From positions 1-64,000 of the forward strand of contig JAKIVC010000012.1 of assembly GCA_021647245.1 (NCBI GenBank): a stretch of DNA of 64,000 nt, in the 5' to 3' direction. Positions 36,265 through 46,085 of the stretch are shown here, one piece after another. Origin of the DNA: Gammaproteobacteria bacterium (GTDB taxonomy: Bacteria > Pseudomonadota > Gammaproteobacteria > RBG-16-57-12). Position 1 is the first letter of the stretch. The number at the start of each line of letters is the position of its first letter. The notes below the pieces were generated by a model. It saw only the letters and a program-made list of their open reading frames with translations, made no database searches and was not told the origin of the DNA. The position numbers and the translations under genes were made by a program.

Positions 36265-37491
36265 GTGGAGCACTCACTGTGGGACAGAGCCATTATCCTG
36301 ATGGATATGAACGCTTTTTTTGCCGCCATCGAGCAACTCGACCACCCCGAGTGGCATGGTAGACCTATCGCCATCACGAATGGCCAGCTGGGCACCTGCA
36401 TTATTACCAGCTCATATGAAGCACGCTCATTTGGCATCAAAACCGGCATGCGTTTGCGCGAAGCACGCAAGCTCTGCCCCCATTTGATTCAAGTGGCCTC
36501 ACGACCAAGGCGCTACACAGCGGTCTCCACTGCCATTATGGCGGGGTTACAGGAGATCACCCCCGACATTGAAATATTCTCTGTGGATGAGGCATTTCTG
36601 GATGTCACGCATGTTCAAGCACTACACGGCCCACCCGGTCGCATTGCACGCATGGTTAAACTCGCCGTTTTTAAAGCCTCCGGATTACTCTGCTCGGTGG
36701 GTGTCAGTGGTGATAAAACCACCGCCAAGTATGCCGCAAAACAGCAAAAACCCAATGGGCTCACCCTTATCCCCCCTTCACTAACAGCACAACGATTGGC
36801 CAATGTGCCCGTCACAGAGCTTTGTGGCATTGGCAAGGGCATCGGGGCATTCCTGGCGCGCCACGGCGTGCACTATTGTGGTGACATGCAGCGCCTGCCA
36901 ATCAGTGTTCTGGCGGAGCGCTATGGCAATGTGGGGCGGCGGATCTGGTCTATGTGTCAGGGCAAGGACCCCTCACCGGTACAAAGCAATATCGCAGCAC
37001 CCAAAAGCATGGGGCACGGAAAAGTGATTCCACCTGATTCACGCAGCGGCCAGCTGATACTGACCTATCTGATGCATATGAGTGAAAAAGTAGCGGCACG
37101 CTTGCGACAACACCATATGGAGGCCATTCACTTCTGGATCGGCATTAAATCCAACCAGGGCTGGCTAGGCGAAAGGTGTCGTCTGGCTCAACCGGGCAGT
37201 GATGGTCGCTCATTGCAGGCGCTGTGCCACCAGGTGTTTCAGCGGCAGTGGCATGGACAGGGCATTTATCAGGTACAGGTCACCGCGCTAAACCCGCAGC
37301 CCGCACATCTGCAAATGGAGCTGTTTACAGAGCGCGACCCTCGCCGCTATGCGCTCAACCAAGTAATGGATTCTATTAATCAGCGTTATGGTGACTTCAC
37401 TCTGGCACCAGCAAGGCTCTTGTCGCGCTCAAAGATGCCCGATGTTATTGCCCCTGCCTGGCAACCCAGCGGGCCGCGAAAAAGTGTATAA
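36265..37491 (+). CDS. Y-family translesion DNA polymerase (DinB/UmuC-like)
   Basis: A 408-residue polymerase. Palm-domain metal ligands are Asp14 (ILMDMNAFFA) and Asp108-Glu109 (FSVDEAFLDV); the steric and fingers motif SSYEARSFGIKTGM follows the usual pattern. A helix-hairpin-helix thumb (TELCGIGKGIGAFLARHGV) and a little-finger domain (about residues 230-350) follow. All catalytic residues are kept, so unlike ImuB it should be active in bypass of damaged bases. The start is GTG at 36265, three bases after lexA, so both are co-transcribed and DNA-damage inducible by inference. The pairing resembles umuDC, but here the partner has a full DNA-binding domain. Confidence 0.85.
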   Translation: MEHSLWDRAIILMDMNAFFAAIEQLDHPEWHGRPIAITNGQLGTCIITSSYEARSFGIKTGMRLREARKLCPHLIQVASRPRRYTAVSTAIMAGLQEITPDIEIFSVDEAFLDVTHVQALHGPPGRIARMVKLAVFKASGLLCSVGVSGDKTTAKYAAKQQKPNGLTLIPPSLTAQRLANVPVTELCGIGKGIGAFLARHGVHYCGDMQRLPISVLAERYGNVGRRIWSMCQGKDPSPVQSNIAAPKSMGHGKVIPPDSRSGQLILTYLMHMSEKVAARLRQHHMEAIHFWIGIKSNQGWLGERCRLAQPGSDGRSLQALCHQVFQRQWHGQGIYQVQVTALNPQPAHLQMELFTERDPRRYALNQVMDSINQRYGDFTLAPARLLSRSKMPDVIAPAWQPSGPRKSV

Positions 37492-37503
37492 ACCCAATCA
37501 ATT

Positions 37504-39270
37504 TTAATGCCCCTGGTAGAGCACCTCCACTTGATCTGCGTAGTGCGCCATAATTCGCTTACGCTTTAGTTTCAGGGTCGGCGTGATCAAACCCTGTTCA
37601 ATACTCCAGGGGACGAGCTCACAATGCGCCCGGCGAATTTGCGCATAACCAGGAAAGGCCTGTATCTGAGCGGTTACTCGAGCCAGCACCTCTGTTTCCA
37701 GCTTGCCATCATCCAGTGCTAACGCCAATTTTTCAAACTGCTCGGGATTCAAGACCGCCAGCAGACTGAGGTAAGGCTTGCCCTCGCCGATCACCATACA
37801 TTGCTCGAACAGTGGGTCCATGGCAATCGCCATCTCCATATCAGCCGGTGGTACCTTCTCACCGTTAGAGAGCACGATAATCTCTTTCAAACGACCGGTT
37901 ATGGTCACCACCCCGTCATCAATACGCGCCTTATCTCCAGTATGCAGCCACCCCTGCTCATCAATCATGTCACGGGTCGCCTGCGGGTTATTCCAGTAGC
38001 CTAACATCACGCAGTCACTGCGAGTCAGTAGCTCATCTTTCTCACCAATCATCACCTCGACACCCTCCAGTGGCTCACCCACACTCGAAGGGATGTTCTT
38101 CTCACCACGACAAACACTGATCACCGGGCTGGTTTCGGTTAACCCGTAACCCTGCCGCAAGTCGAGACCCAGGCCGATAAATGTTTTTGCCACATCGGGA
38201 GAGAGGGGTGCGCCACCACAAATTGCCAGGCGGAGCCGCCCGCCCAGTTTGGCCATAATTTTACTCGCAACCAGCTTATTCAATAGTGGCCAGGCAAGGA
38301 ATGTCGGGCACCAGCCACCTCGCCCTTGGGCAAAGAGAAAGCGTCGCCAGCCCACATTCACTGCTGCGGCAAAGAGCTTACCGGCAAGTGAGGATTTCTC
38401 TGCCAATTGGGCGCTAATTTTGGCATAGACTCGCTCATAGATACGCGGCACTGAAACTAAAATGGTGGGATGGATGGTTTGCAAGTCTTCGGCCAGCAGC
38501 AAAACCGAACGGGCATAAGCGACCTCTGCGCCCACAATCATCGGAATGTAGTAACCCGCCATGCGCTCAAACATGTGCGACAGCGGCAAAAAGGAGAGAA
38601 ACAGATCACTATGATCAAGGTCGGCGGCCGCTTCGCCACCAAAGGAGTTGAGCAGCAGGTTTTTATGGCTCAGCATCACCCCCTTAGGGCGACCCGTTGT
38701 TCCTGATGTATAGACAATCGTGCAGAGCTCATCGGGTTCAGCCCCTTCGGCCCGCATCGCCTCAGCATCATCCGGCAGCCACTCATCCAGTGAGATCAAG
38801 CGGGAAAAAGAGGCCGTGTTACGGCAAGGCATCACCGTCACGATGCGCAGCAAACCATCTAACTGGGCATGAATCGGTTGTAACTGCTGCCAATGTTCAT
38901 CGCCGCCGCAAACCAGAATTTTGATCCCGGCATCCTGTAAGATAAATGCGATATTATCGGGGCGATCATTGGTATAAAAGGGCACAATCACCAGCCCTAA
39001 ACCCATCACCGCCTGCTCACAACAGACCCAGGCTCGACTGTTATTCAGCATCACGGCTATACGATCTCCCCGCTGCAACGACTCTTTGCCCAGCGCGGCT
39101 TGCCAGCGGGCTACTTCGCGCCCCATATCAGCCCAGCTACTACCCCGCCACTGATCTGACTCTTGGTCGTACTCTCGATAGGCAGGCAGATCGGGGGTTC
39201 GCGCCACCCGCTCACGAAACAAGCCATCAAGGGTGGTTACTTCATCGCGTTTAATTGTCGTGTCGCTCAT
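37504..39270 (-). CDS. fadD: Long-chain acyl-CoA synthetase (FadD-like)
   Basis: A 588-residue AMP-forming ligase. The core motifs are TIVYTSGTTGRPKGVMLSH, GYGLTETSPVISV, WLHTGDKARID and a C-terminal TPTLKLKRKRIM region with the catalytic Lys. The size and the cytoplasmic LACS-type insert (about residues 310-360) indicate a long-chain fatty acid substrate. It is the last gene of a four-gene beta-oxidation operon. ATG at 39270 with AGGAG upstream is chosen over a longer frame from 39315 that would overlap the preceding gene. It converges with the polymerase gene with only 12 bases between. Confidence 0.88.
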   Translation of the reverse strand: MSDTTIKRDEVTTLDGLFRERVARTPDLPAYREYDQESDQWRGSSWADMGREVARWQAALGKESLQRGDRIAVMLNNSRAWVCCEQAVMGLGLVIVPFYTNDRPDNIAFILQDAGIKILVCGGDEHWQQLQPIHAQLDGLLRIVTVMPCRNTASFSRLISLDEWLPDDAEAMRAEGAEPDELCTIVYTSGTTGRPKGVMLSHKNLLLNSFGGEAAADLDHSDLFLSFLPLSHMFERMAGYYIPMIVGAEVAYARSVLLLAEDLQTIHPTILVSVPRIYERVYAKISAQLAEKSSLAGKLFAAAVNVGWRRFLFAQGRGGWCPTFLAWPLLNKLVASKIMAKLGGRLRLAICGGAPLSPDVAKTFIGLGLDLRQGYGLTETSPVISVCRGEKNIPSSVGEPLEGVEVMIGEKDELLTRSDCVMLGYWNNPQATRDMIDEQGWLHTGDKARIDDGVVTITGRLKEIIVLSNGEKVPPADMEMAIAMDPLFEQCMVIGEGKPYLSLLAVLNPEQFEKLALALDDGKLETEVLARVTAQIQAFPGYAQIRRAHCELVPWSIEQGLITPTLKLKRKRIMAHYADQVEVLYQGH

Positions 39271-39280
39271 GATAACTCCT

Positions 39281-41302
39281 TTACCAGCGGGCATCCGGTG
39301 TGAAACGGTCGCCATGCCCTTGCTGTAGATGGTCTAAACGTTGTTTTAACTGATCACGGCCAGACTTGACGGTGTAGTTCATCGGCCCACCCCTAAATGG
39401 CGCAAAACCCGTACCAAAAATAATACCGGCATCCAGTAGATCTTCATCTTCAACCACCCCTTCACGCAAGCAGGCCATCGCCTCATTTACAAAGCGCAAA
39501 ATCATGCGGTCAGTCAAATCGTCTGGCGGCGGGGTACCGGTGTCACTGGGCTTCACCGGCTTACCCTTCTTGTATTTATAAAAGCCTTCGCCACTCTTGC
39601 GCCCCAGTTGTCCGGCGGCCACCATGGTGCGAAGTTTTTCAGGCACCTCGCCCCCCAGCTCTTGAGAGAGTATTTCTGCCACATGCAGGCAAATATCAAG
39701 CCCCACCGTGTCTGCCAGCTCAATCGGCCCCATGGGCATACCAAATTTGGTTGCTGCCTGATCTATCAATACCGCGGGTACCCCTTCAGACTCCAGTATG
39801 ACCGCTTCAATCAGGTAGGGCATCAATATCCGGTTAACCAAAAACCCAGGTGAGCTTTTAACCGGCAGCGGCAGGCGGCCAATCTGCTTGGTAAAGGCAC
39901 AACCTGCATCGATCAGTGCTTCATTGGACTGCGCACCGCGCACAACCTCCACCAGCTGCATCTGTGCCACCGGGTTAAAAAAGTGCAGCCCGATTAAACG
40001 GGAAGGGTCTGTCAGTACACTGCTAATGGTCTCCAACGGAATGCTGGAAGTATTGGTTGCCAGCAACGCATCCGGCTTGGCCTTTGCTTCAACCTCTTTG
40101 AAAAGCTGTTGTTTCGCCTCTACATTCTCAAAAATGGCTTCGATAATCACATCCGCATCAGCAACGCCGCGCCCCTCAATATCGGGACGCAGACGATCCA
40201 TTGCATCACGAATTTTAAGCGGATGCTTCAGCTTCTTTTTGTATAATTTGTATGCTCGCCCTATGGCACGGCCAATCACCTCATGACTACGATCTTGCAG
40301 TGTCACCTGAAGCCCCTGCATAGCACACCAGGCCGCAATATCGCCGCCCATCACGCCGCCGCCAATCACGTGCACCCGCTGTGCTTTAAAGTCACTGTTA
40401 CTGCCCAGCCCTTTCATGCGCTCTTGCAGGAAAAAAACCCGGATCAGATTCTGTGCCGTGTCACCCATCACCAAACGAGCAACCGAAACCGCCTCCTCCT
40501 TCATCATCACTTGGGGATCAGAGGCGTACTTTTCCCACAGCTCGATGATGGCATAGGGGGCAGGATAGTGCTCCTGACGCGCCTTTTTTGCTAATTTTTT
40601 ACGCATCATACTGGCCAGCAGTGGGCGCAGCAGCGCGCCACTCACCCACGCCTGCCACCCCTTGGCTTTTCTAGGTGGTGGTTTCTGTTGCAGCAGTTGA
40701 GTCGCGGCACTGAGCTTGTGCCGTTCGGGCACGGCATGATCAACCACCCCCACCTTGGCGGCGGCCTTTGCGCTCAAGGAGCGCCCAGTGAGCATCAGAT
40801 CCATTGCCGCCGGTGCGCCAATAAGTGGCGGCAGACGTACCGTGCCACCAAACCCCGGATGAATACCCAGCTTAACCTCAGGCAGACCCAGCTTAGTTTT
40901 AGGGTCATCAATCGCAATGCGGTAGCGGCAAGCCAGCGCCAACTCCATGCCGCCACCCAGGCAAAAACCCTGGATCAGCGCCACCGTTGGGCAGTGCAGT
41001 GCTTCCAGACGATCAAATACCCCTTGAGCACGACGCACCAAGGCGAAGCCATCATCCTGATCTTTTAAGGTGGTAAACTCACTAATATCAGCGCCCGCAA
41101 TAAAGCCACTGCTTTTAGCTGAGGTGATCACCACACCGGCAGGTTTATCATATTCAACCTCTTCGAGTAGCTCATCCAACTCTTCAATGACTGCTCGACA
41201 GAGTATGTTTGCTTTACTCTCCGCCCGATCAAGATAGAGCCAGGCAATATCATCACGCCCCTGCTCTTTACGCCAATGCTGGTAGACCTTTTTTTCGCCC
41301 AT
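39281..41302 (-). CDS. fadJ: Fatty-acid oxidation complex alpha subunit (FadJ/FadB-like)
   Basis: A 673-residue fusion. The N-terminal enoyl-CoA hydratase/isomerase domain (residues 1-200) has the oxyanion-hole segments IAGADISEFTTL and GGGMELALACRYRIA. The 3-hydroxyacyl-CoA dehydrogenase NAD domain starts near residue 310 (VIGGGVMGGDIAAW), with the HFFNPVAQMQLVEVV segment and a C-terminal dimerisation domain (GEGFYKYKKG). It carries out the hydration and oxidation steps of beta-oxidation. The ATG at 41302 follows GGAGTGATC and overlaps the thiolase stop region; a GTG at 41308 is less likely. Confidence 0.88.
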   Translation of the reverse strand: MGEKKVYQHWRKEQGRDDIAWLYLDRAESKANILCRAVIEELDELLEEVEYDKPAGVVITSAKSSGFIAGADISEFTTLKDQDDGFALVRRAQGVFDRLEALHCPTVALIQGFCLGGGMELALACRYRIAIDDPKTKLGLPEVKLGIHPGFGGTVRLPPLIGAPAAMDLMLTGRSLSAKAAAKVGVVDHAVPERHKLSAATQLLQQKPPPRKAKGWQAWVSGALLRPLLASMMRKKLAKKARQEHYPAPYAIIELWEKYASDPQVMMKEEAVSVARLVMGDTAQNLIRVFFLQERMKGLGSNSDFKAQRVHVIGGGVMGGDIAAWCAMQGLQVTLQDRSHEVIGRAIGRAYKLYKKKLKHPLKIRDAMDRLRPDIEGRGVADADVIIEAIFENVEAKQQLFKEVEAKAKPDALLATNTSSIPLETISSVLTDPSRLIGLHFFNPVAQMQLVEVVRGAQSNEALIDAGCAFTKQIGRLPLPVKSSPGFLVNRILMPYLIEAVILESEGVPAVLIDQAATKFGMPMGPIELADTVGLDICLHVAEILSQELGGEVPEKLRTMVAAGQLGRKSGEGFYKYKKGKPVKPSDTGTPPPDDLTDRMILRFVNEAMACLREGVVEDEDLLDAGIIFGTGFAPFRGGPMNYTVKSGRDQLKQRLDHLQQGHGDRFTPDARW

Positions 41303-41304
41303 GA

Positions 41305-42612
41305 TCACTCCACCTCCCGTTCAAGCAACATCGCACCACCTTGCCCACCACCAATACAGAGACTGGCAATACCACGCTTGGCATTATTCCTTTTCAACAC
41401 ATGCAATAGATGCAACACGATACGTGCACCGCTGGCACCCACCGGATGCCCCAGGCTCACGCCACCACCATCCACATTTAGCCGAGTCGCCTCTATTTCA
41501 CCCAAGGCCGCTGGCAGCCCCAGCAGCTCCTGACAGTAGCGCTCATCCTTTAAAGCCTCGACACAGGCCAGTACCTGAGTGGCAAATGCCTCGTTGATCT
41601 CCCAATAGTCCACATCCTTCACAGCAAAATGATGTCGTTGCATGATGGGAGCCATGGCATGGACAGGGCCCAGCCCCATCTCTGAAGGTTCCAATGCGGC
41701 CCAGTGGCTATCCATAATTTGCCCCAGCACCGGCAGTTGATACTTCTCCACTGCCTCCGCACTGGCGAGCAGTAACATGGCAGCCCCATCGGTAATCTGA
41801 GCACTGTTGGCGGCGGTTACCTTGCCAAAGTGGCGGTCAAACACCGGCTTTAATTTGGCCAGTTTTTCCACACTGCTATCGGCGCGAACACCATCATCGC
41901 TGAGGTGAACACCACCTTTATTGTCATAGATCGGCACGACCTCATCCATCCACCCCTGTGTCTGTGCATGGGCGAGGCGATGGTGACTGCGGACTGCATA
42001 CTCATCCATCTGCCGTCGAGTGATGTTAAAGCGATGGGCAATGATTTCTGCTGTCTGCCCCATACCCAGGCCATTAATCGGATCGGTGAGGCCACACAGC
42101 AGACCGACAATCGGTTTAAGGTGACCCGCTCTCAATCTGGAGAGTACTTTGAGCTTGTCCAGTGGCTTTTTAGCACCGTACAGGTCGGCCATCCAGTTAA
42201 CCATCGTTTCATTTAACAGCAGTGGCGCGTGGCTCATCGCCTCTACCCCACCCGTTAAAATCAATTCAGCACGACCACTGGCAATGTTGCCCGCCGCACT
42301 ATCCAGCGCCTGCATGCCTGATGCGCAGTTGCGCTGCACGGTCCAGGCGGGGGTGTTGATGCCACAGGACAAACGCAGCGCGACCACCCGGGCGATATTG
42401 GCCTCATTCGGGCCGGGCATTACACAGCCCATAATAACCTCATCAATCTCGCTGGGTTTAAACGGCAGTCGCGACAGCAGAGCTCTGCCCGCCTGCACTG
42501 CAAGATCAGCCGCGTGGAAGGGGCCCGTTTTACCCTTTGCTTTTAGAAAGGGTGTTCGCGTACCGTCCACCACATAAACGGGGCGTGCCAGGTGTGTTGT
42601 GTTGTTTGACAT
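41305..42612 (-). CDS. fadI: 3-ketoacyl-CoA thiolase (FadI-like)
   Basis: A 435-residue thiolase. The acyl-binding Cys is in VQRNCASGMQALDSA, the His in INEAFATQV and GHPVGASGARIVLH, and the second active-site Cys in SLCIGGGQGGAM. The length matches FadI/trifunctional beta-type thiolases (about 435), which are longer than FadA (about 390). It cleaves 3-ketoacyl-CoA to acetyl-CoA plus a shortened acyl-CoA, working with the multifunctional protein encoded next to it. ATG at 42612 is preceded by AGGAGCAGGA. Confidence 0.88.
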   Translation of the reverse strand: MSNNTTHLARPVYVVDGTRTPFLKAKGKTGPFHAADLAVQAGRALLSRLPFKPSEIDEVIMGCVMPGPNEANIARVVALRLSCGINTPAWTVQRNCASGMQALDSAAGNIASGRAELILTGGVEAMSHAPLLLNETMVNWMADLYGAKKPLDKLKVLSRLRAGHLKPIVGLLCGLTDPINGLGMGQTAEIIAHRFNITRRQMDEYAVRSHHRLAHAQTQGWMDEVVPIYDNKGGVHLSDDGVRADSSVEKLAKLKPVFDRHFGKVTAANSAQITDGAAMLLLASAEAVEKYQLPVLGQIMDSHWAALEPSEMGLGPVHAMAPIMQRHHFAVKDVDYWEINEAFATQVLACVEALKDERYCQELLGLPAALGEIEATRLNVDGGGVSLGHPVGASGARIVLHLLHVLKRNNAKRGIASLCIGGGQGGAMLLEREVE

Positions 42613-42623
42613 GAGTCCTGCTC

Positions 42624-45038
42624 CTAGTGTGCCAAATCTTCGTGATTAAAATCATCCACTTGAATCACTTTCCAGCGTGCTTCAGCAGCCTCGTTCACCT
42701 TATCAGCCTCATCCTGGGTAATAAACGCCTTTTCCAGCGCTTGTTCGGCCTGTCTCTCTTTACTGCCTCCCTCGATATCGCCGTTTTTCACCAACTTGCC
42801 AAGCGTTCGCTCCACTGGCTCAGCCGCAATCACCTTGATTAAAGCGTCATCTAATCGCGCCAATTGTTGATCCTCTTCTTCCGGAAGATAGATACCATTG
42901 GTCAAGCGATCACGCGCATCAGAAGGTGCTAAAATCGACTCTGCCACCCGGTGTCCCAGCACGTCACTGGGGGTGCGATAGCGCCGCCCCAACGGAAACA
43001 CAACCGCTCGCATCAGATAGGCCGCAGGCCGATGCGGAAAATTACGCAAAAATGCATCTAAGCTCTCCTGCATTTGATAGAGCGACGTTTCACACGCCCA
43101 CTCCATCAGCGATTTATCAGCCCCCTGTCGCCCCTGAGTGTGGTAATGCTTTAATACAGCGGAGGCGAGGTAGAGTTGACTGAGCACATCGGCCAACCGA
43201 CCTGATAACTTCTCACGACGCTTCAACGAGCCGCCCAGCACCAGCATCGCCACATCGGCCACAAACGCAAAGGCAGCACTCATGCGGGTCAGCTGCTGAT
43301 AGTAACGTTTATCCGCACCCACAACAGGGCTGGCCGCCAGCTTGCTGCGGGTGAGTGCCAGAAAAAGTGCCCGGGAGGCATTACTGACGGTAAAGCCAAT
43401 ATGCCCAAACAGCGCCTCATCAAAACTTTCCAAGTCATCACTATGGCACGACTGAATCTCTTTAATCACGTAGGGGTGGCAACGAATCGCACCCTGACCA
43501 AAGGTGATCATGGTGCGGGTCAGAATATTCGCCCCCTCTACCGTGATCGCAATGGGAATCGACTGGTATGGGCGCGCCAACAAATTTTTCGGCCCCATGC
43601 AGATGCCACTACCACCCTGAACATCCATCGCATCATTCAACACTTCTCGCATCCGCTCCGTCATGTTGTATTTGGCAATCGCTGAAATAACGGCCGGTTT
43701 CTCACCCAGGTCGACAGCGGTAGCCGTCAACGTGCGTGCCGCCTCCATCATATAGGTATTACCAGCAATGCGGGTGAGCGCCTCTTCGACCCCGTCAAAC
43801 ATCCCGATGGGTGTTTTAAACTGCTGGCGAATGCGCGCATAGGCACCGGTAGCGCGGCACGACAGCTTACCCGCACCCGTTGAGAGTGCGGGCAGTGAAA
43901 TAGAGCGCCCCGCAGCCAGGCACTCCATCAACATGCGCCACCCCTGCCCAACCATATCAGGCCCGCCGATAACCCACGCCATAGGAATAAACACATCATT
44001 ACCCTGGTTGGGGCCGTTCATGAACACCATATTCAGTGGCAGATGGCGGCGACCAATAACGACCCCCTCAGTCTCCGTCGGAATCAGTGCGCAGGTTATT
44101 CCTCGCGCCACCTCATCACCCAGCAGATGCTCCGGGTCGTAAAGCTTAAATGCCAAGCCCAAAAGAGTCGCCACTGGGCCAAGTGTGATATAGCGTTTAT
44201 TCCAGTTAAGGCGGATCCCCAGCACCTCCTCACCCTCAAACTCACCCCGACAGACAACCCCTTTGTCGGGCATCGCACCCGCATCACTGCCATTCTCCGG
44301 CCCAGTCAGGGCAAAGCAGGGGACCTCTTCACCACTGGCCAAACGTGGCAAATAATGATCACGCTGTGCCTCCGTACCGTAATGGAGCAGCAACTCACCT
44401 GGCCCCAAGGAGTTAGGAACCATCACGGTCACTGCCGCCGTAATTGAGCGACTGGCAATTTTACTCACCACTGCTGAGTGCGCCAGTGCTGAAAACTCCA
44501 AGCCACCATATGATTTGGGAATGATCATGGCGAAAAAACCATTCTCTTTAATGAACTGCCACACCTCGGGTGGCAGATCTTTCTGTTCGTGGGTAATCGC
44601 CCAATCATCCAGCATGGCACAGAGTTGATTGGTCGGGCCGTCAAGAAAGGCCTGCTCCTCTTCGCTGAGGGTGGAGGTGTTAATTTTTAACAGTTTCTCC
44701 CAATCGGGCTTACCACTAAACAGATCACCATCCCACCAGACGGTGCCTGCATCCAGCGCCTCCTGTTCAGTTTTACTGAGTGCTGGCAAAACCCGTTTGA
44801 AAAAAGTTAATGCCTTGGCACTCACCAGCGTCTGGCGTAACGATGGCACATTGAGTGTTACCAGCACGGCAAGCGTGGCCAGCCACAAAGGCACCAGCAG
44901 CCAAGCGCTAGCACCTACCCAGCTGATAAACAGCAACATCCCGAGCACCGCACCACTTGCCGTCTGTAGTGCCAACCGGTGGTAGCTGACGGCCCAGATG
45001 GTCGCAATAAAAAGAAATAGCGCTAAAAGTGTGCTCAT
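42624..45038 (-). CDS. fadE: Acyl-CoA dehydrogenase FadE
   Basis: An 804-residue enzyme, close to E. coli FadE (814). It has two N-terminal membrane segments (residues 1-60), then the acyl-CoA dehydrogenase domain (about 120-520) with CFALTGPENGSDAGAM and YMMEAARTLTATAVD. A DUF1974-type C-terminal domain runs to the end (about 520-800). It catalyses the first step of beta-oxidation at the inner membrane with electrons passed to ETF. It is the first gene of the operon fadE-fadI-fadJ-fadD. FadE of this two-domain form is typical of gammaproteobacteria. Confidence 0.92.
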   Translation of the reverse strand: MSTLLALFLFIATIWAVSYHRLALQTASGAVLGMLLFISWVGASAWLLVPLWLATLAVLVTLNVPSLRQTLVSAKALTFFKRVLPALSKTEQEALDAGTVWWDGDLFSGKPDWEKLLKINTSTLSEEEQAFLDGPTNQLCAMLDDWAITHEQKDLPPEVWQFIKENGFFAMIIPKSYGGLEFSALAHSAVVSKIASRSITAAVTVMVPNSLGPGELLLHYGTEAQRDHYLPRLASGEEVPCFALTGPENGSDAGAMPDKGVVCRGEFEGEEVLGIRLNWNKRYITLGPVATLLGLAFKLYDPEHLLGDEVARGITCALIPTETEGVVIGRRHLPLNMVFMNGPNQGNDVFIPMAWVIGGPDMVGQGWRMLMECLAAGRSISLPALSTGAGKLSCRATGAYARIRQQFKTPIGMFDGVEEALTRIAGNTYMMEAARTLTATAVDLGEKPAVISAIAKYNMTERMREVLNDAMDVQGGSGICMGPKNLLARPYQSIPIAITVEGANILTRTMITFGQGAIRCHPYVIKEIQSCHSDDLESFDEALFGHIGFTVSNASRALFLALTRSKLAASPVVGADKRYYQQLTRMSAAFAFVADVAMLVLGGSLKRREKLSGRLADVLSQLYLASAVLKHYHTQGRQGADKSLMEWACETSLYQMQESLDAFLRNFPHRPAAYLMRAVVFPLGRRYRTPSDVLGHRVAESILAPSDARDRLTNGIYLPEEEDQQLARLDDALIKVIAAEPVERTLGKLVKNGDIEGGSKERQAEQALEKAFITQDEADKVNEAAEARWKVIQVDDFNHEDLAH

Positions 45039-45073
45039 GGCGTTCGCCTCTCACGGTTCCGTATTGAGTATCG

Positions 45074-45922
45074 TTATTTTGCTGTTTTTTTAATATTTTC
45101 TACTGCCTGGGGCACAAAACAGTCCCCTTTTGCGTTGCAGACCAGGCCGTGATCATCCCAGGGTAACCGGCGGTAAACGGCCAAATTATCAAATCCCATA
45201 AAGGGATATTTAACAATTTCAAAATAGGGTGAACAATCAAAATCGCTCGGCTTGTAGAGCCGAGTGTTTCGTTTATAGAGCCGGTAACGGCCATCTTCCT
45301 CCTTATGAATAACGGGAAGAATCGGGTAATCCACATCATTAAAAGCAGAAGCGATCATACTGGAGCAGACCGTTTTAGTGGGAATACCCGCATTGTGTTC
45401 AAACAGTGTCGAGCGCCAACGCCTAGGTAGAATGCCATAGGGAAAGAGAAACCGTGCCAAATCAAGCATCTGTCTAAAATCATATTCAACACCAAGATGC
45501 TGTACCACATGCTTAATCACCGCCTGTATATCGAGGCGCGACAACCCCTTGGGACGGCAAATCCTCAAGTGCTCACCACGATAAGCCTCCAGCGGGGTGA
45601 CGATAGTACCTCTGCCCAGAATAGGCTCAATCAGAAGCTGGGTATTGGGGTCACCCTCATAGTGGCGCGCAACCAACTCCCGCAACGCGGGATCATCGAT
45701 ATCATGCAGCCGCCCCACATAGATAGCCGAGTGCGTCCAGATACTCTGGGTAATGGTTTTTATCACCTGGCTGACACGGCTGCGCCCCTCCACCAGCAAA
45801 ACATCACATGGGCGAGCTTCAAAAGCGAGACGATCAAAATCACACAGTGGCACATCGTGAATCTCATACTCATGATTCAACCACCCCGCCAACCATTTGC
45901 TAAAGCGTGCTTTCAAGCCCAT
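45074..45922 (-). CDS. YiiX/YebB-like NlpC/P60-family cysteine hydrolase
   Basis: A 282-residue protein of the permuted NlpC/P60 (YiiX/YebB-like) family. The His is in WTHSAIYVGR (about residue 83) and the Cys in TKTVCSSMIASAF (about residue 187). The order, His before Cys, is the permuted one. GDVLLVEGR-type entry (CDVLLVEGRSRVSQV) matches the family. Relatives may hydrolyse peptides or amide or thioester bonds in lipids. There is no signal peptide or membrane segment. It lies downstream of nothing obvious in function; the gene has its own start at 45922. Confidence 0.75.
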   Translation of the reverse strand: MGLKARFSKWLAGWLNHEYEIHDVPLCDFDRLAFEARPCDVLLVEGRSRVSQVIKTITQSIWTHSAIYVGRLHDIDDPALRELVARHYEGDPNTQLLIEPILGRGTIVTPLEAYRGEHLRICRPKGLSRLDIQAVIKHVVQHLGVEYDFRQMLDLARFLFPYGILPRRWRSTLFEHNAGIPTKTVCSSMIASAFNDVDYPILPVIHKEEDGRYRLYKRNTRLYKPSDFDCSPYFEIVKYPFMGFDNLAVYRRLPWDDHGLVCNAKGDCFVPQAVENIKKTAK

Positions 45923-46085
45923 TCCATACCCACTGCTACCCTCATTACCCGGTGCCTGTTTTCACCATTCAAAAACAGCCACCTCCTCAACTGATAACGG
46001 CGAAGCCATTCTTTACTGAAGAGTTTTCATGAGATTAGAGTATGATGAGCCACTCTCTATTTTACCGCCAAAAAGGAAGCGATGA

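Noticed and set aside
39271-39315. Extended start of fadD
   Set aside because: The extra 15 residues lie in the end of the upstream gene. The ATG at 39270 has AGGAG at proper spacing.
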